A stretch of 64,000 nucleotides of DNA from the NCBI GenBank assembly GCA_948144175.1, contig CANXME010002091.1, positions 62,001 through 126,000 on the forward strand. The letters run 5' to 3'. How positions within the stretch are numbered: the stretch's first letter is position 1; each line of letters opens with the position of its first letter. This document shows positions 32,301 to 63,893 of the stretch, one piece after another. Both the position numbers and the translations under genes were made by a program. This DNA comes from Closterium sp. NIES-65. Taxonomy: Eukaryota; Streptophyta; Zygnematophyceae; Desmidiales; Closteriaceae. Below the pieces are notes generated by a model. That model was not told the origin of the DNA. It ran no database searches and worked only from the letters and a program-made list of their open reading frames with translations.

Positions 32301-35300
32301 GAGCGTGCGGTGCAGCGTATGAGCGGGCAATGCAGCGTTTGAGCGTGCGGTGCAGCGTATGAGCGTGCCGTGCAGCGTATGAGCGTGCGGTGCAGCGTAT
32401 GAGCGTGCGGTGCAGCGTATGAGCGTGCCGTGCAGCGTATGAGCGTGCGGTGTAGCGTATGAGCGTGCGGTGCTGCGTATGAGCGGGCGGTGCAGTGTAT
32501 GAGCGTGCGGTGCAGCGTATGAGCGTGGGGTCCACCGTATTAGTTGGCGGTGCAGCGTTTGAGCGTGCGGTGCAGCGTATGAGCGGGCGGTGCAGCGTAT
32601 GAGCGGGCGGTGCAGTGTATGAGCGTGCGGTGCATCGTATGAACGTGCGGTGCAGCGTATGAGCGGGCGGTGCAGCGTATGAGCGTATGAGCGTGCGGTG
32701 CAGCGTATGAGCGTGCGGTGCAGCGTATGAGCGGGCGGTGCAGCGTATGAGCGTGCGGTGCAGCGTATGAGCGGGCGGAGCAGCGTATGAGCGGGCGGTG
32801 CAGCGTATGGGCGGGCGGTGCAGCGTATGGGCGGGCGGTGCAGTGTATGAGCGGGCGGTGCAGTGTATGAGCGTGCCGTGCAGCGTATGAGCGTGCGGTG
32901 CAGCGTATGAGCGTGCGGTGCTGCGTATGAGCGGGCGGTGCAGTGTATGAGCGTGCGGTGCAGCGTATGAGCGTGCGGTGCATCGTATAAGCGGGCGGTG
33001 CAGCGTATGAGCGGGCGGAGCAGCAGCGTATGAGCGGGCGATGCACCGTATGAGCGGGCGGTGCAGCGTATGAGCGGGCGGTGCAGCGTATGAGCGTGCG
33101 GTGCAGCGTATGAGCGGGCCGTGCAGCGTATGAGCGTGAGGTGCAGCGTATGAGCGTGCGGTGCAGCGTATGAACGGGCGGTGCAGCGTATGAGCGTGCG
33201 GTGCAGCGTATGAGCGTGCGGTGCAGCGTATGAGCGTGCGGTGCAGCGTATGAGCGGGCGGTGCAGCGTATGAGCGTGCGGTGCAGCGTATGAGCGTGCG
33301 GTGCATCGTATAAGCGGGCGGTGCAGCGTATGAGCGGGCGGAGCAGCAGCGTATGAGCGGGCGATGCAGCGTATGAGCGGGCGGAGCAGCGTATGAGCGG
33401 GCGGAGCAGCGTATGAGCGGGCGGAGCAGCGTATGAGCTGGCGGTGCAGCGTATGAGCGGGCGGTGCAGCGTATGAGCGGGCGGTGCAGCGTATGAGCGG
33501 GCGGTGCAGCGTATGAGCGTGCCGTGCAGCGTATGAGCGTGCGGTGCAGCGTATGAGCGTGCGGTGCAGCGTATGAACGTGCGGTGCAGCGTATGAGCGG
33601 GCGGTGCAGCGTATGAGCGGGCGGTGCAGCGTATGGGCGGGCGGTGCAGCGTATGAGCGTGGGGTGCAGCGTATGAGCGTGCGGTGCATTGTATGAGCGT
33701 GCGGTGCAGCGTGTGAGCGTGCAGTGCAGCGTATGAGCGTGCGGTGCAGCGTATGAGCGGGCGGTGCAGCGTTTGAGCGTGTGGTGCAGCGTATGAGCGT
33801 GCGGTGCAGCGTATGAGCGTGCGGTGCAGCGTATGAGCGGGCGGTGCAGCGTATGAGCGTGCGGTGCAGCGTGTCAGCGTGCGGTGCATCGTATGAGCGG
33901 GCGGTGCAGCGTATGAGCGCGCGGAGCAGCAGCGTATGAGCGGGCGGTGCAGCGTATGAGCGGGCGGTGCAGCGTATGAGCGGGCCGTGCAGCGTATGAG
34001 CGTGCGGTGCAGCGTATGAGCGTGCGGTGCAGCGTATGAGCGTGCGGTGCAGCGTATGATCGGGCGGTGCAGCGTTTGAGCGTGCGGTGCAGCGTATGAG
34101 CGTGCGGTGCAGCGTATGAGCGTGCGGTGCAGCGTATGAGCGGGCGGTGCAGCGTATGAGCGTGCGGTGCAGCATATGAGCGGCCGGTGCCTCGTATGAG
34201 CGGGCGGTGCAGCGTACGAGCGGGCGGGGCAGCAGCGTATGAGCGGGGGATGCAGCGTATGAGCGGGCGGAGCAGCATATGAGCGGGCGGTGCAGCGTTT
34301 GGGCGGGCGGTGCAGCGTATGAGCGGGCGGTGCAGCGTATGTGCGGGCGGTGCAGCGTATGAGCGTGCTGTGCAGCGCATGAGCGTGCGGTGCAGCGTAT
34401 GAGCGTGCGGTGCAGCGTATGAGCGGGCGGTGCAGCGTTTGAGCGTGCGGTGCAGCGTATGAGCGTGCGGTGCAGCGTATGAGCGTGCGGTGCAGCGTAT
34501 GAGCGGGCGGTGCAGCGTATGAGCGTGCGGTGCATCGTATGAGCGTGCGGTGCATCGTATGAGCGGGCAGTGCAGCGTATGGGCGGGCGGTGCAGCGTAT
34601 GAGCGTGCGGTGCAGCGTATGAGCGTGCGGTGCATCGTATGAGCGGGCAGTGCAGCGTATGGGCGGGCGGTGCAGCGTATTAGTGGGCGGTGCAGCGTAT
34701 GAGCGGGCAGTGCAGCATATGAGCGTGCTGTGCAGCGTATGAGCGTGCGGTGCAGCGTATGAGCGTGCGGTGCAGCGTATGAGCGGGCGGTGCAGCGTAT
34801 GAGCGTGCGGTGCAGCGTATGAGTGTGCGGTGCACCGTATGAGCGGGCGGTGCAGCGTTTGAGCGTGCGGTGCAGCGTATGAGCGTGCGGTGCAGTGTAT
34901 GAGCGGGCGGTGCAGCGTATGAGCGGGCGGTGCAGCGTATGGGTGGGCGGTGCAGCGTATGAGCGGGCGGTGCAGCGTATGAGCGGGCGGTGCAGTGTAT
35001 GAGCGGGCGGTGCAGCGTATGAGCGGGCGGTGCAGCGTATAAGTGGGCGGTGCAGTATATGAGCGGGTGGTGCAGCGTATGAGCGGGCGCTGCAGCGTAT
35101 AAGCGGGCGGTGCAGCTTATGAGCGGGCGGTGCAGCCTGTAAGCGGGCGGTGCAGCGTATAAGCGGGTGGTGCAGCGTACAATTTGGCGGTGCAGCGACC
35201 CCCCACACACCCCCAGAGACCCCCAGAGATTCCCAGCGACCCCCAGGGACTCCTATGGTCCCGCTTCCCTTGCTCGAGCCAATCTCGCCTTTCATGCCCA

Positions 35301-37434
35301 GTTGATCCTTTTGTGCATCTGTGTGCTTCTGCTCTCCGTCCTCCTCTGCTCTCTCCTGCACTCTCCAGTGTTGCCTCCCCTGCCCCTCGCTTGCCTCCAC
35401 TCGTCCTGCTCGCCCCATTCCCCCTCGCCCCTCCGACATGATCCAGAAGGCAGCGCGACTGGCCGATAGGGGACCCAGAAAGAACGCCCCGGACCCCTCC
35501 AAACCCCTTCTGCCGCCTGGTGCTCACGTGCTCGCCCCTGTAAGTGCCACCTCTCCCCCCCTCAAAACTCGCTCCCACTCTCCCCACTTCCGTCTCACGT
35601 CCTCTGCTGCTCTCTCGCTTCCACCGCATGGCCCTGCAGCATCCCTTCCTTGTGCTTGCTTCCACCTCCTCCGTCCCATCTCTTGCACTCTTGAAACACT
35701 CCTTCGCCTCCCACCTCCTCCCGCTCTCGCCTCCCAGTGTGCACACGACGGGCACTGCCCCATGTACGGCACGACCAGCTGGTGCCACTTCTCCCAGACG
35801 CTGCAGCGCTCTGCCGTGCAGCGCATTGCCAAGGTATGGTGGCAGCCGTGCAGCGCATTGCCAAGGTATGGTGGCAGCCGTGGTAGCGGCCGTGCTGTTA
35901 TGTGCCCTGCTCTTGTGCTTCTCCTCGTGCCCCTAACAAGCAAGGGCGCACGTCCTTCCACTTGGCCGTGCCACTTCACTCCTCCCCACTTCACTCCTCC
36001 CTTGTCTCTCGCCCTGCACTGCATCCTCCATCAATCCTTGCGGCATGGGCACGCCCTTCATCATCATACCTTTCGCTCTCCCTCGCCTCACCACCCCTCT
36101 CGCCCCTTCACCCGCGGCAGAGGGCAGCGGGGCAGGAGATAACGGGCAGCACGGAGGACGAGAAGTTCTCGTATGTGGTGCTGCGCAGGGGACCTCGACC
36201 CCTGTGAGTGGGTGGGGCGAGGCAAGGCCCGAGTGAGTGGGTGGGGCGAGGCAAGGCCCGAGTGAGGGGGTGGGGCGAGGCTCTGTGACCTGGGTAAGTT
36301 ACTAAGGAAACAGGTGATGCCAAGCTTGTTCGATTTGGCACTGGCTCCAGGGGTGCCATTCGCATGTCTTGCCTCACGTCCCATCCTCCCCTGTTCCCCT
36401 TGTTGTGTCTGGCAGGGTGGTGGCGCCATTGCAGCAGATAGCCCAGTTCCGGAGGGAGGAGAAGGAGAGGCAGGCGAGGGAGGAGGCGGAGAAGGAGGCC
36501 AAGCGCCTGGCCAAGAAGCAAGGTGAGGAGGGGAAGGGTTGAGTCGCTGAGCTGTTAAACAATTGAGGCAGCTGTATGCCCTCGCGGTGCAAGTGTCAGG
36601 GTCTGTGGTGCCCATGTGGACAGCAAGGCCCATGCCCCATCCATGAGGCCCATGCCTCAGCACACATCCACCATGGCAACCCGCACATGCCTGCTGCTTG
36701 CCATTCCCATTCTGTCCTTCACTCCCCTCTCCGCCACTCCTGTTCGGTGTGCCCCTGCGCTGCCTCCACCACCAGCCAAGTGGGGACCGACAGTGCGGCT
36801 CATCCCCCTGGACGAGGGGACAGTGGGGACAGAGGCGGGTGCACTGCTGCAAGGGGAGAGGCAAGGGGCAGAGGGTGCAGGTGAGGAAGGAGAGCAGGCA
36901 GAGGAGGAGGAAGAGGAAGAGGAGGAAGATGAGGATGAAGAGGAAGAAGAGGAGGCGGACGTTCGACCGAAGCACACTTCTGTCGGTGCACCAGACGAAG
37001 AGGAAGGGGTCATCGAGGGCAGGAGGGATGGTGAATCTGACATGGACGGGACTGTCACTGACAGCAGTGATGAGGATGACGGTGATAACGATGATGCTGG
37101 CCTGGATGATGATACAGTGGATCCCACATTAGCCACTGACAACCCACCACGTGGCGACCGCTTTGCGAATCTGAGTCCCGAGTGGAGCCGCGTGATTCGC
37201 GAGCCGAGGCGGCGGGGGCAGCACGTGATAGTGGACGTGTGTGCATCAATGGACGGCAGGGGGCGGCGCGGCGAGCTGCAGCGGCTGCTCTTCTCCAAGG
37301 CTGCGGGGCGCGTGGAGTACCGGTTTGCACGCAAGGTGCGGTGGGGTGACCTGTGGCCCAGCACTGGTGAGGCACAGGAGGGCAAAGAGCAGGGCGAGAG
37401 GGAGGGCACGGATACAAGTACCACACGCACATAG
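26302..37434 (+). CDS. METTL17: METTL17/Rsm22 family mitochondrial ribosome assembly protein
   Basis: A methyltransferase-like iron-sulphur protein that in other eukaryotes binds the mitochondrial small ribosomal subunit during assembly. Exons: 26302-26512, 26700-27091, 27332-27405, 27634-27728, 28244-28362, 28557-28640, 28925-29005, 35447-35539, 35738-35833, 36121-36203, 36416-36522 and 36776-37434, giving 697 codons plus TAG. The SAM-binding motif I is LLDFGSGPGT near residue 215, followed by FDVVVAAYALGEVDS. The cluster motif is CAHDGHCPM with WCHF 13 residues later; a further Cys in VIVDVCASMDG may complete the four ligands. Acidic Glu/Asp runs before the last block are an unusual insert. 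The N-terminus should carry a mitochondrial signal (basic, Ala/Arg/Trp-rich). Exon 8 has the weakest acceptor (CATGATCCAG). Intron 7 is 6.4 kb of satellite. Confidence 0.87.
27729..27780 (+). repeat. Short donor-like repeats after METTL17 exon 4
   Basis: Five copies of AGGTGAGGGC follow the true donor (GTGAGC at 27729), each a plausible 5' splice site. Confidence 0.75.
28641..28795 (+). repeat. Degenerate GTGATGGTAAGT-type repeats after METTL17 exon 6
   Basis: The array starts at the donor (GTATGTCATGG) and is made of variants of ATGTGATGGTAAGTGATGGT. Several units contain GGTAAGTG, a near-consensus donor. Confidence 0.8.
29041..35206. repeat. 6.2-kb satellite of a 20-bp unit inside METTL17 intron 7
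   Basis: About 307 copies of gcgtatgagcgggcggtgca and close variants (GTGCGG, CCGTGC, AGCAGC insertions). It begins 35 bp after the donor of exon 7. Higher-order structure is visible: a block of about 1.1 kb starting near 30480 recurs from about 31581, and a 160-bp block at 29421 recurs at 29581. Three units equal 60 bp, so all minus-strand frames are nearly stop-free; the apparent long proteins there are artefacts. Confidence 0.97.
35207..35446 (+). other. End of METTL17 intron 7 after the satellite
   Basis: Pyrimidine-rich intron sequence, with a few CCCCCAGAGA-type repeats near 35205-35250, leading to the acceptor at 35445-35446. Confidence 0.6.
35802..35880 (+). repeat. 32-bp duplication of the METTL17 exon 9 tail with its donor
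   Basis: The exon end CAGCGCATTGCCAAG plus donor GTATGGTGGCA occurs twice, giving donors at 35834 and 35866. Only the first keeps the frame with exon 10. Confidence 0.92.
36204..36285 (+). repeat. 29-bp donor-bearing repeat (about 3 copies) after METTL17 exon 10
   Basis: The unit starts GTGAGTGGGTGGGGCGAGGC and is repeated from the true donor at 36204. The second copy also starts GTGAGT and the third starts GTGAGG. Confidence 0.9.
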
Positions 37435-38460
37435 GATGGATTGCCGTGTTGGAGTGTGCCCTTGTGATGTGATGCAAATGCAGTGTAGACTTGCCATGGT
37501 TTATCCCTGTATGTATCTGCTGTGTACGTTCTGAAGCTCCTTGGCGAGCAGGAAGCACCCACTAACCTAAAACCACCCAACAATTCGGCATCCTGTACCC
37601 ACTAGCGAACCAAGAACTGCCCACCAACCTCGTACACTCCCAGTCTTGTATTTGTAGGTTTTTTATCAAATGGTTTGTGGCATGGTCAACTCCCTTCACA
37701 TACTAATATTTTTGTTCTCCTGAATGAGGTGTGAGGGGTGGTTGGGTGATGAAGAGCAGTTTGAGGGGTAAGTAGAGGAGGGTTCCGTTATACAACCCTG
37801 GTGGGGAAAAGTGTACAGAAGTACAGTGTACACACTATCTCGAAGTGATATTTCAGGGAGCTGCAACCTTGAGAGCATCTCCTCTAGAATCTTTTGTGCG
37901 GGGCGAGCAGGGGAGGCACAGCTGCGGGCAACACCGAGGAAGATTGAGTAGCTAGCAGCAGCAGCAAGGCGCAAACTGGCTTGGCCCTGGTGCAAATCAC
38001 CGCTGCATCCATTCCATCCATATCCTCCGACCCTTCCATTTCGTCCTTCCATCCCTTCCATTCCTTCAAAGGCCCCATCGCTCCCTGGGACGGACAGGCC
38101 GAGACGGACAGACGGAGTTCGTCGACTGGCCGTACTCAATACAGACGGAGTTCGTCGACTGGCCGTACTCACCACAGAGGAGTTCGTGCTCTGTGTACTT
38201 GGTGCTGTCGTTTCCACATTCATCCTCCTACGCCGTGCTTCACGCGCGTTGCTTTCGTTCACTCTCCAGCTCCGATCTCTCGACGTTCAACCGTAGCATT
38301 CTTGAGATCCGGTTTCCGCTAGTGGAACAGGAATGAACGCGAGCATTTGAACAACGTCACAAATCAGTTCCTTGACTCCTTAGCGGCGAACCCATGCCCA
38401 GCAGGGCATTCCGTTCGATTTACGTTAGCGTGATTTCAAGCGTGACCGTTTGAAGCGATC
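37435..38460. other. Intergenic region between METTL17 and SOS1
   Basis: About 1 kb with no coding frame recognised. It contains the METTL17 3' region and the SOS1 promoter/leader, including the direct repeat at 38109-38171. TTCCATCC-rich sequence lies near 38005-38070. Confidence 0.5.
38109..38171. repeat. 30-bp perfect direct repeat upstream of SOS1
   Basis: Two copies containing GGAGTTCGTCGACTGGCCGT with a 33-bp period, about 300 bp before the SOS1 start codon. A third partial copy (GGAGTTCGTG) follows. A regulatory role is possible but unproven. Confidence 0.85.
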
Positions 38461-59123
<20,663 letters not shown>

Positions 59124-59545
59124 ACACGAAAATATTTTCTATTTAGTGTGCGTCAAACTGTTTAGTGATTGCTTTATATATATCGTTAGGACGTAAATCT
59201 TATAGAAAACCCTGTGAATCTCGTTAGAGGCGCATTGGTGTACAAGGAAATCAGTAGGTGCTATCTGCGTCTTGCCTATTGGCGAAAATAGTTACAATAC
59301 AAGCATAACCGGAGATGGCGGAGACGGATCGCAGGCGTCAATTCAGGTGCCAGGTGAACACCTGCCACAGCTGCATGACAAATGTCCTCCATCACCAGCC
59401 GAATTTCTTCCCTCGCCACGCTCACATTTCCTCTCTTCATTCACCATCACGCCAGTCTTTACCGTACCGTCTGCACCCAAGCATCAGAGGACATCAGCAC
59501 TGTAGATTGTTTGCAGAACGAAACCTCCTAGATCGGGTAGACGCC
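59124..59545. other. Intergenic region after SOS1
   Basis: AT-richer sequence near 59120-59230 looks like the SOS1 3' region. The rest is the leader of the repeat-protein gene. The frame stays open upstream of 59546, but no signal peptide would result from an earlier start. Confidence 0.5.
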
Positions 59546-60328
59546 ATGGCGACCAAGGCAGCTTTCGTTCTTCTCGCCCTCCTCGCGGCTTCCGCGTTCT
59601 GTAACGCGAGCCGTCCCCTTCCTGCAGACAGCGACAACTCCGTTACCGTCGCTGCCAAGGATACCGATAATATTGTCGCCGCGGTTCCCGCTGATAACGA
59701 TAATACTGTCGCCGTGGTTCCCGCTGGTAGCGACAACTCGGTCGCCGTGGTTCCCGCTGATAACGACAACACGGTCGCCGTTGTTCCCGTTGATAACGAC
59801 AACACAGTCGCCGTGGTTCCCGCTGATAACGACAACACAGTCGCCGTGGTTCCCGCCGATAACGGCAACACGGTCGCCGTGGTTCCCGCCGATAACGACA
59901 ACACGGTCGCCGTGGTTCCCGCCGATAACGACAACTCGGTTACCGTGGTTCCCGCCGATAACGACAACACTGTCGCCGTGGTTCCCGCCGATAACGACAA
60001 CACTGTCGCCGTGGTTCCCGCCGATAACGACAACACTGTCGCCGTGGTTCCCGCCGATAACGACAACACGGTTGCCGTGGTTCCCGCCGATAACGACAAC
60101 ACGGTCGCCGTGGTTCCCGCCGATAACGACAACACGGTCGCCGTGGTTCCCGCCGATAACGACAACACGGTCGCCGTGGTTCCCGCCGATAACGACAACA
60201 CGGTCGCCGTGGTTCCCGCCGACAACGACAACACGGTTGCCGTGGTTCCCGCCAAGGTGGCAGAGGACAATGTGGCTGTCGCTCAGCCATCGTCTGACGT
60301 CAGCCCTAAGATTGCTATGGTTGTGTAA
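59546..60328 (+). CDS. Secreted protein with 17 tandem 11-residue repeats (ADNDNTVAVVP)
   Basis: 260 codons in one exon. The start chosen (GCCATGGCG context) gives a clear signal peptide, MATKAAFVLLALLAASAF, followed by SRPLPADSDNSV. Then come about 17 units of ADNDNTVAVVP with small changes (VDNDN, ADNGN, AGSDN, NSVTVVP) and a unique tail ending SPKIAMVV. There are no cysteines in the repeat. Alternating polar DNDN turns and hydrophobic VAVVP strands suggest an extended or beta-stacked wall or mucilage protein; Asp clusters might bind calcium. Both ideas are inference and I do not recognise the family. The near-identical 33-bp DNA units imply ongoing repeat homogenisation. Confidence 0.75.
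   Translation: MATKAAFVLLALLAASAFCNASRPLPADSDNSVTVAAKDTDNIVAAVPADNDNTVAVVPAGSDNSVAVVPADNDNTVAVVPVDNDNTVAVVPADNDNTVAVVPADNGNTVAVVPADNDNTVAVVPADNDNSVTVVPADNDNTVAVVPADNDNTVAVVPADNDNTVAVVPADNDNTVAVVPADNDNTVAVVPADNDNTVAVVPADNDNTVAVVPADNDNTVAVVPADNDNTVAVVPAKVAEDNVAVAQPSSDVSPKIAMVV
59690..60250 (+). repeat. 33-bp coding minisatellite of the repeat protein
   Basis: Seventeen units, many differing only at synonymous positions (GCCGATAACGACAACACGGT core). The 3' units are most alike. Confidence 0.92.
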
Positions 60329-61849
60329 ACGAGAATCGCGACCACAGTAGTTCAGGATCGTGGTCAAATGATGTCACTCTCATCTAGTTGTGAATAGTCA
60401 GTCCTGTTGTATACGTAGCCTTGTGTATGCTGCTGTTAGTCTCCGTGTGTTGCATAAGGGCCCAGAGGAACTATGTGGCTGTAAACGTATCTGTTGTATC
60501 CATTCCACATGTGCCATCTTCAGGCGAAGCAAAGCAGTGATGGTTACACCACATGTCCCTACATGCATTGATGTCTGTATGCTGGTCTGAGAATGTGAGC
60601 TGAGCTGAGTATGCTTGTGGGATCATATAATTGCTTGCATGTCAAATGCAAGTACCGTATTCTGAAGTGATGGCGCTACCGTACATCTACCTCCCCTCCT
60701 GCTTACCTTCATTGTCTCCAGAACAGCCCCAGATACCTCCATGCATTGTCACTCAGGAATCCGGTGCAGATAAGAGTGCTCCCAAATAGGGTGTTATGCT
60801 CAACTAAAACATCGTAAGGTGGGAGAAAATCAATGATTGTGAGAATATGTATGCAATGGACGGCTTGGCGTTTTGTAGGTGATGAAATTTCGGAAATGTA
60901 CACCCTTGAACCACGTTATAGAGTTTATTGCTACCGTACCGTCCTTGGCTTCCTTTTTTACCTCGGCCCGGCCCGGTGACCTCGGCGAGGTGATCCCAGT
61001 TAGCCTCCACCCCACTCCCCGGGTACATACACATGGTCCGCGCCATTTTCACACCTCCTTTTTCTCACCCCCTTTTTCTCACCCCCTTGTCGTTACCTGG
61101 GCAAGGTGCAGACGTGGTCGGTGAATAGGTAGGACAAGCGGCCGCCCCACTCCGGGGAAGTGAAATTGGCGCGGGCTAGGTGTAGCCCTCCACACCCGGT
61201 GACCCCGGTAGCCTCCACACCCAGCGCACCAGGGCGTGCCGAGGCGTTCTGCGGCTTCCGATTCGCGAATTCAGAGGGTGCCTCTTCTTAGGCGTGCTGT
61301 CGCACGGCCACGAGAACAACCTTGGTGCCCTTGCGTCTCGCTAACGGTGACGATGTGTGTTGTCGAACGCACAATAACCACAGCGTGGATTCGGCGAGGT
61401 TCGTACGAAGGGTTACTATGTAAGCGACCACGATACCTGTTCGCAAATGTGTTCCGCGTTTCGAGGGATCCACTCAATCGATGATGCTGCCGCTGCTTGG
61501 GCTCCCCAATCTCCGGGCACTGGTCAAACCTCTGGTAGCAACACTTGCCAACTGGACAGATAGCACAACTAGAATAGTAGTAAGACTGGTTGACCGAAGG
61601 TTTGACCAAAGCCCAGAATGTATCCTCACTCCCCTCTCCTCCACCCAACTCTCCTCTTGACTAATCATCCTCATCACCCTACATGGTCAACCCCTTTTGG
61701 CCAAGTCGGATCGGACCCGTCTGGGTCATATGCCCATGTCTATTTCAACGCAAGGGTATTATGCATATTCCCATCTGTGCAAAGAGCAGCTTCTCGCTGA
61801 GCTCTGCACGTGGTACTGAAACTAGGTGCAGGGATCACAGCGAATCAAC
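60329..61849. other. Intergenic region before the desaturase
   Basis: About 1.5 kb. No coding frame looks conserved and no tRNA or rRNA was recognised. GC-rich CACCCCC-type stretches occur near 61000-61230. Confidence 0.5.
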
Positions 61850-63893
61850 ATGGTACGTAGCATTCCTCGCAGCCTTTCTAGACGTGCACAGCCTGCCATT
61901 GAGCTGACGTGACGGCGTGCTGCCTTGTGTCTGTTCAGGGTCGTGGTGGTTGCGAGGGCGAGGTCACCAAGGCTAGTGTCGCAGCTGTCGAGACCGCCGC
62001 CTGTAATGCAGGCGGGCTCACGAAGCGATCCGTCGCCGGATCCAACGGCAATGCGGCGAAGCAATTCACCATGGACGAGGTGTCCAAGCACAACCGCCCA
62101 GGGAACGCCTGGGTGGTCGTCCAAAACAAGGTCCGACTCGAATCCGCAACTGACTTGGTTTTGATTTTGCTTGATTCGTCCCAGTTCTGCCTTTTTCTTG
62201 ATTTTATTCCAACATCCTGTCTTGGGCTTCACCCTGTGTCCGTGGATCGTGCAGGTGTACGATGTGAGCAACTTTGCCGACCAGCATCCAGGCGGGCGCG
62301 TGATCTACTTGATGGCGGGTCGCAACGCCACGGACGTGTTCGCCGTCTTCCACAAGCCGTCCACCTCGACGTTCCTCTCCACGCTGTACATCGGCGATCT
62401 CAAGGTACGCTCGGGTTTGGATGCGATAGATACGACCAACGTATCGGATGAACCAAAGTCGTCCAGCAATGTTTGCCAAAATGAACGTTAGTAGCGCCAG
62501 TGGCTCCGTCATTTGTTGCAAAATGTAGTACCTTTCTAGCCTCAAAAGGCCCAGCCCGCGTCTGGCAATCTGCACGGAGAGATAATAGGCTCGTACCTTT
62601 CTGGCTTCTCTCCACACAGCCTACCACGATTCGGGGACGATGCGACACATGTCTTATCTCATGATGGCCTCCCGAATTCTTGCCGCTTCGTCCGTTACAG
62701 GACAGCGAGGTCGAGCCGACGGGCGATCTGCTCAAGGACTTCCGCGATCTGCGGGCGTCGTTCGAGGCGAAGGGGTACTTTAAGTGCAGCCCGGCGTACT
62801 ACCTGTTCAAGGTGCTGTCGACGTTCGCCATCGTCGCCGCCAGCATCGCCATCATCATGTGGACCTCCGACCCGCGCTGGGTGCTCGTCTCCGCCGTGCT
62901 TCTCGGCCTCTTTTTTCAACAAGTCGGCTGGCTCTCGCACGACTTCCTTCACCACCAGGTCAGCGCCACGCGCACGCGAATCTGTCGTCTCACTGATGCT
63001 GTTGTCTCCGCTCGTTATCGAGGCAGAGAGTCCTCCTGAAACCGCTAATTGAGACGCACGCCGCGCGCGCCGCACCCACGCGGCAGCGCTGTATTACCGA
63101 TAATCTTTCACAGTTGACGTAGATCATTCCAATCGCGTGCAGGTGTTTCAATCGCGGTCCCTGAACACGCGCATCGGCGGGTACATCCTCGGCAACCTGG
63201 CCCAGGGCTTCAGCATGAATTGGTGGAAGAACAAACACGCCACACACCATGCCATACCCAACGAGTGTGACAAGGAGTACCGCCCAATTGACCCGGATAT
63301 CGACACGCTGCCGTACCTGGCGTGGAGCGAGGACATTCTCGCGACCGTCAAGAGCAAGACCATGCGCTCGCTGCTGCGCTACCAGAGCTATCTCTTCTTA
63401 CCCACCCTCTTTGTCGCCCGCTTCGCATGGTAAGCGCGACCTTCGCCACGCATTACCTCGCAGAACCGCACGTCGCAATGTCTGCCGGTATCTCTTTACG
63501 TGAGCTTGGCCTCGGGGACTAGCTTGGCCTCGGGGACTAGCTTGGCCTCGGGGACTAGCTTGGCCTCGGGGACTAGCTTGGCCTCGGGGACTAGCTTGGC
63601 AACAGAATCCTCGTGATGTTTCCCAATACCTGCCATGCAGGACGTACGGGAGCCTGACTTACTGCTTCTCGGACGAGGTGCCTGCGAAGGAGCGCTTCTG
63701 GGAGCGGCTGTTCATGGTGCTGCACTACGCGTGGGTGCTCGGGTTCGGCTTCGGCTGCCTGCCGTTCTGGACGGCCGTCACGTGGATGCTGACGGCGCAG
63801 ATCTCCGGCGGGCTGTTCCTTTCGTTTGTGTTCGTGCAGAGCCACAACGCCATGGAGATCTACAACGAGGGCAAGGACTTCTACACCGCCCAG
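61850..63893 (+). CDS. Front-end (delta-6-type) fatty acid desaturase with cytochrome b5 domain, 5' part
   Basis: Introduces a double bond between an existing one and the carboxyl end of a polyunsaturated acyl chain, at the ER membrane. Exons: 61850-61852 (only ATG), 61939-62130, 62255-62404, 62701-62958, 63143-63429 and 63641-63893; 381 codons are in the window and the gene continues past the end. The cytochrome b5 part shows [14 protein letters not shown] with the haem HPGG, then a second haem His in VFHKPS. Membrane segments flank [11 protein letters not shown] (first His box HDFLH) and [14 protein letters not shown] (second box HATHH). The third box (QxxHH in front-end enzymes) should lie downstream of this window. 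Sequence around both boxes is very like moss delta-6 enzymes (from memory). Start: ATG followed directly by GTACGT gives M-GRGGCEG in frame; an alternative start further upstream cannot be excluded. Confidence 0.87.
63503..63600. repeat. 18-bp minisatellite in desaturase intron 5
   Basis: About five and a half copies of AGCTTGGCCTCGGGGACT, between the donor at 63430 and the acceptor at 63640. Confidence 0.95.

Noticed and set aside
28862..35502. Very long minus-strand open frames (up to ~1350 codons) with RPLIRCTARSYAAPPAHTLH-type repeats
   Set aside because: They follow directly from the 20-bp satellite, whose minus strand lacks stops in all frames. No start context, no unique domain, and it lies inside a spliced intron.
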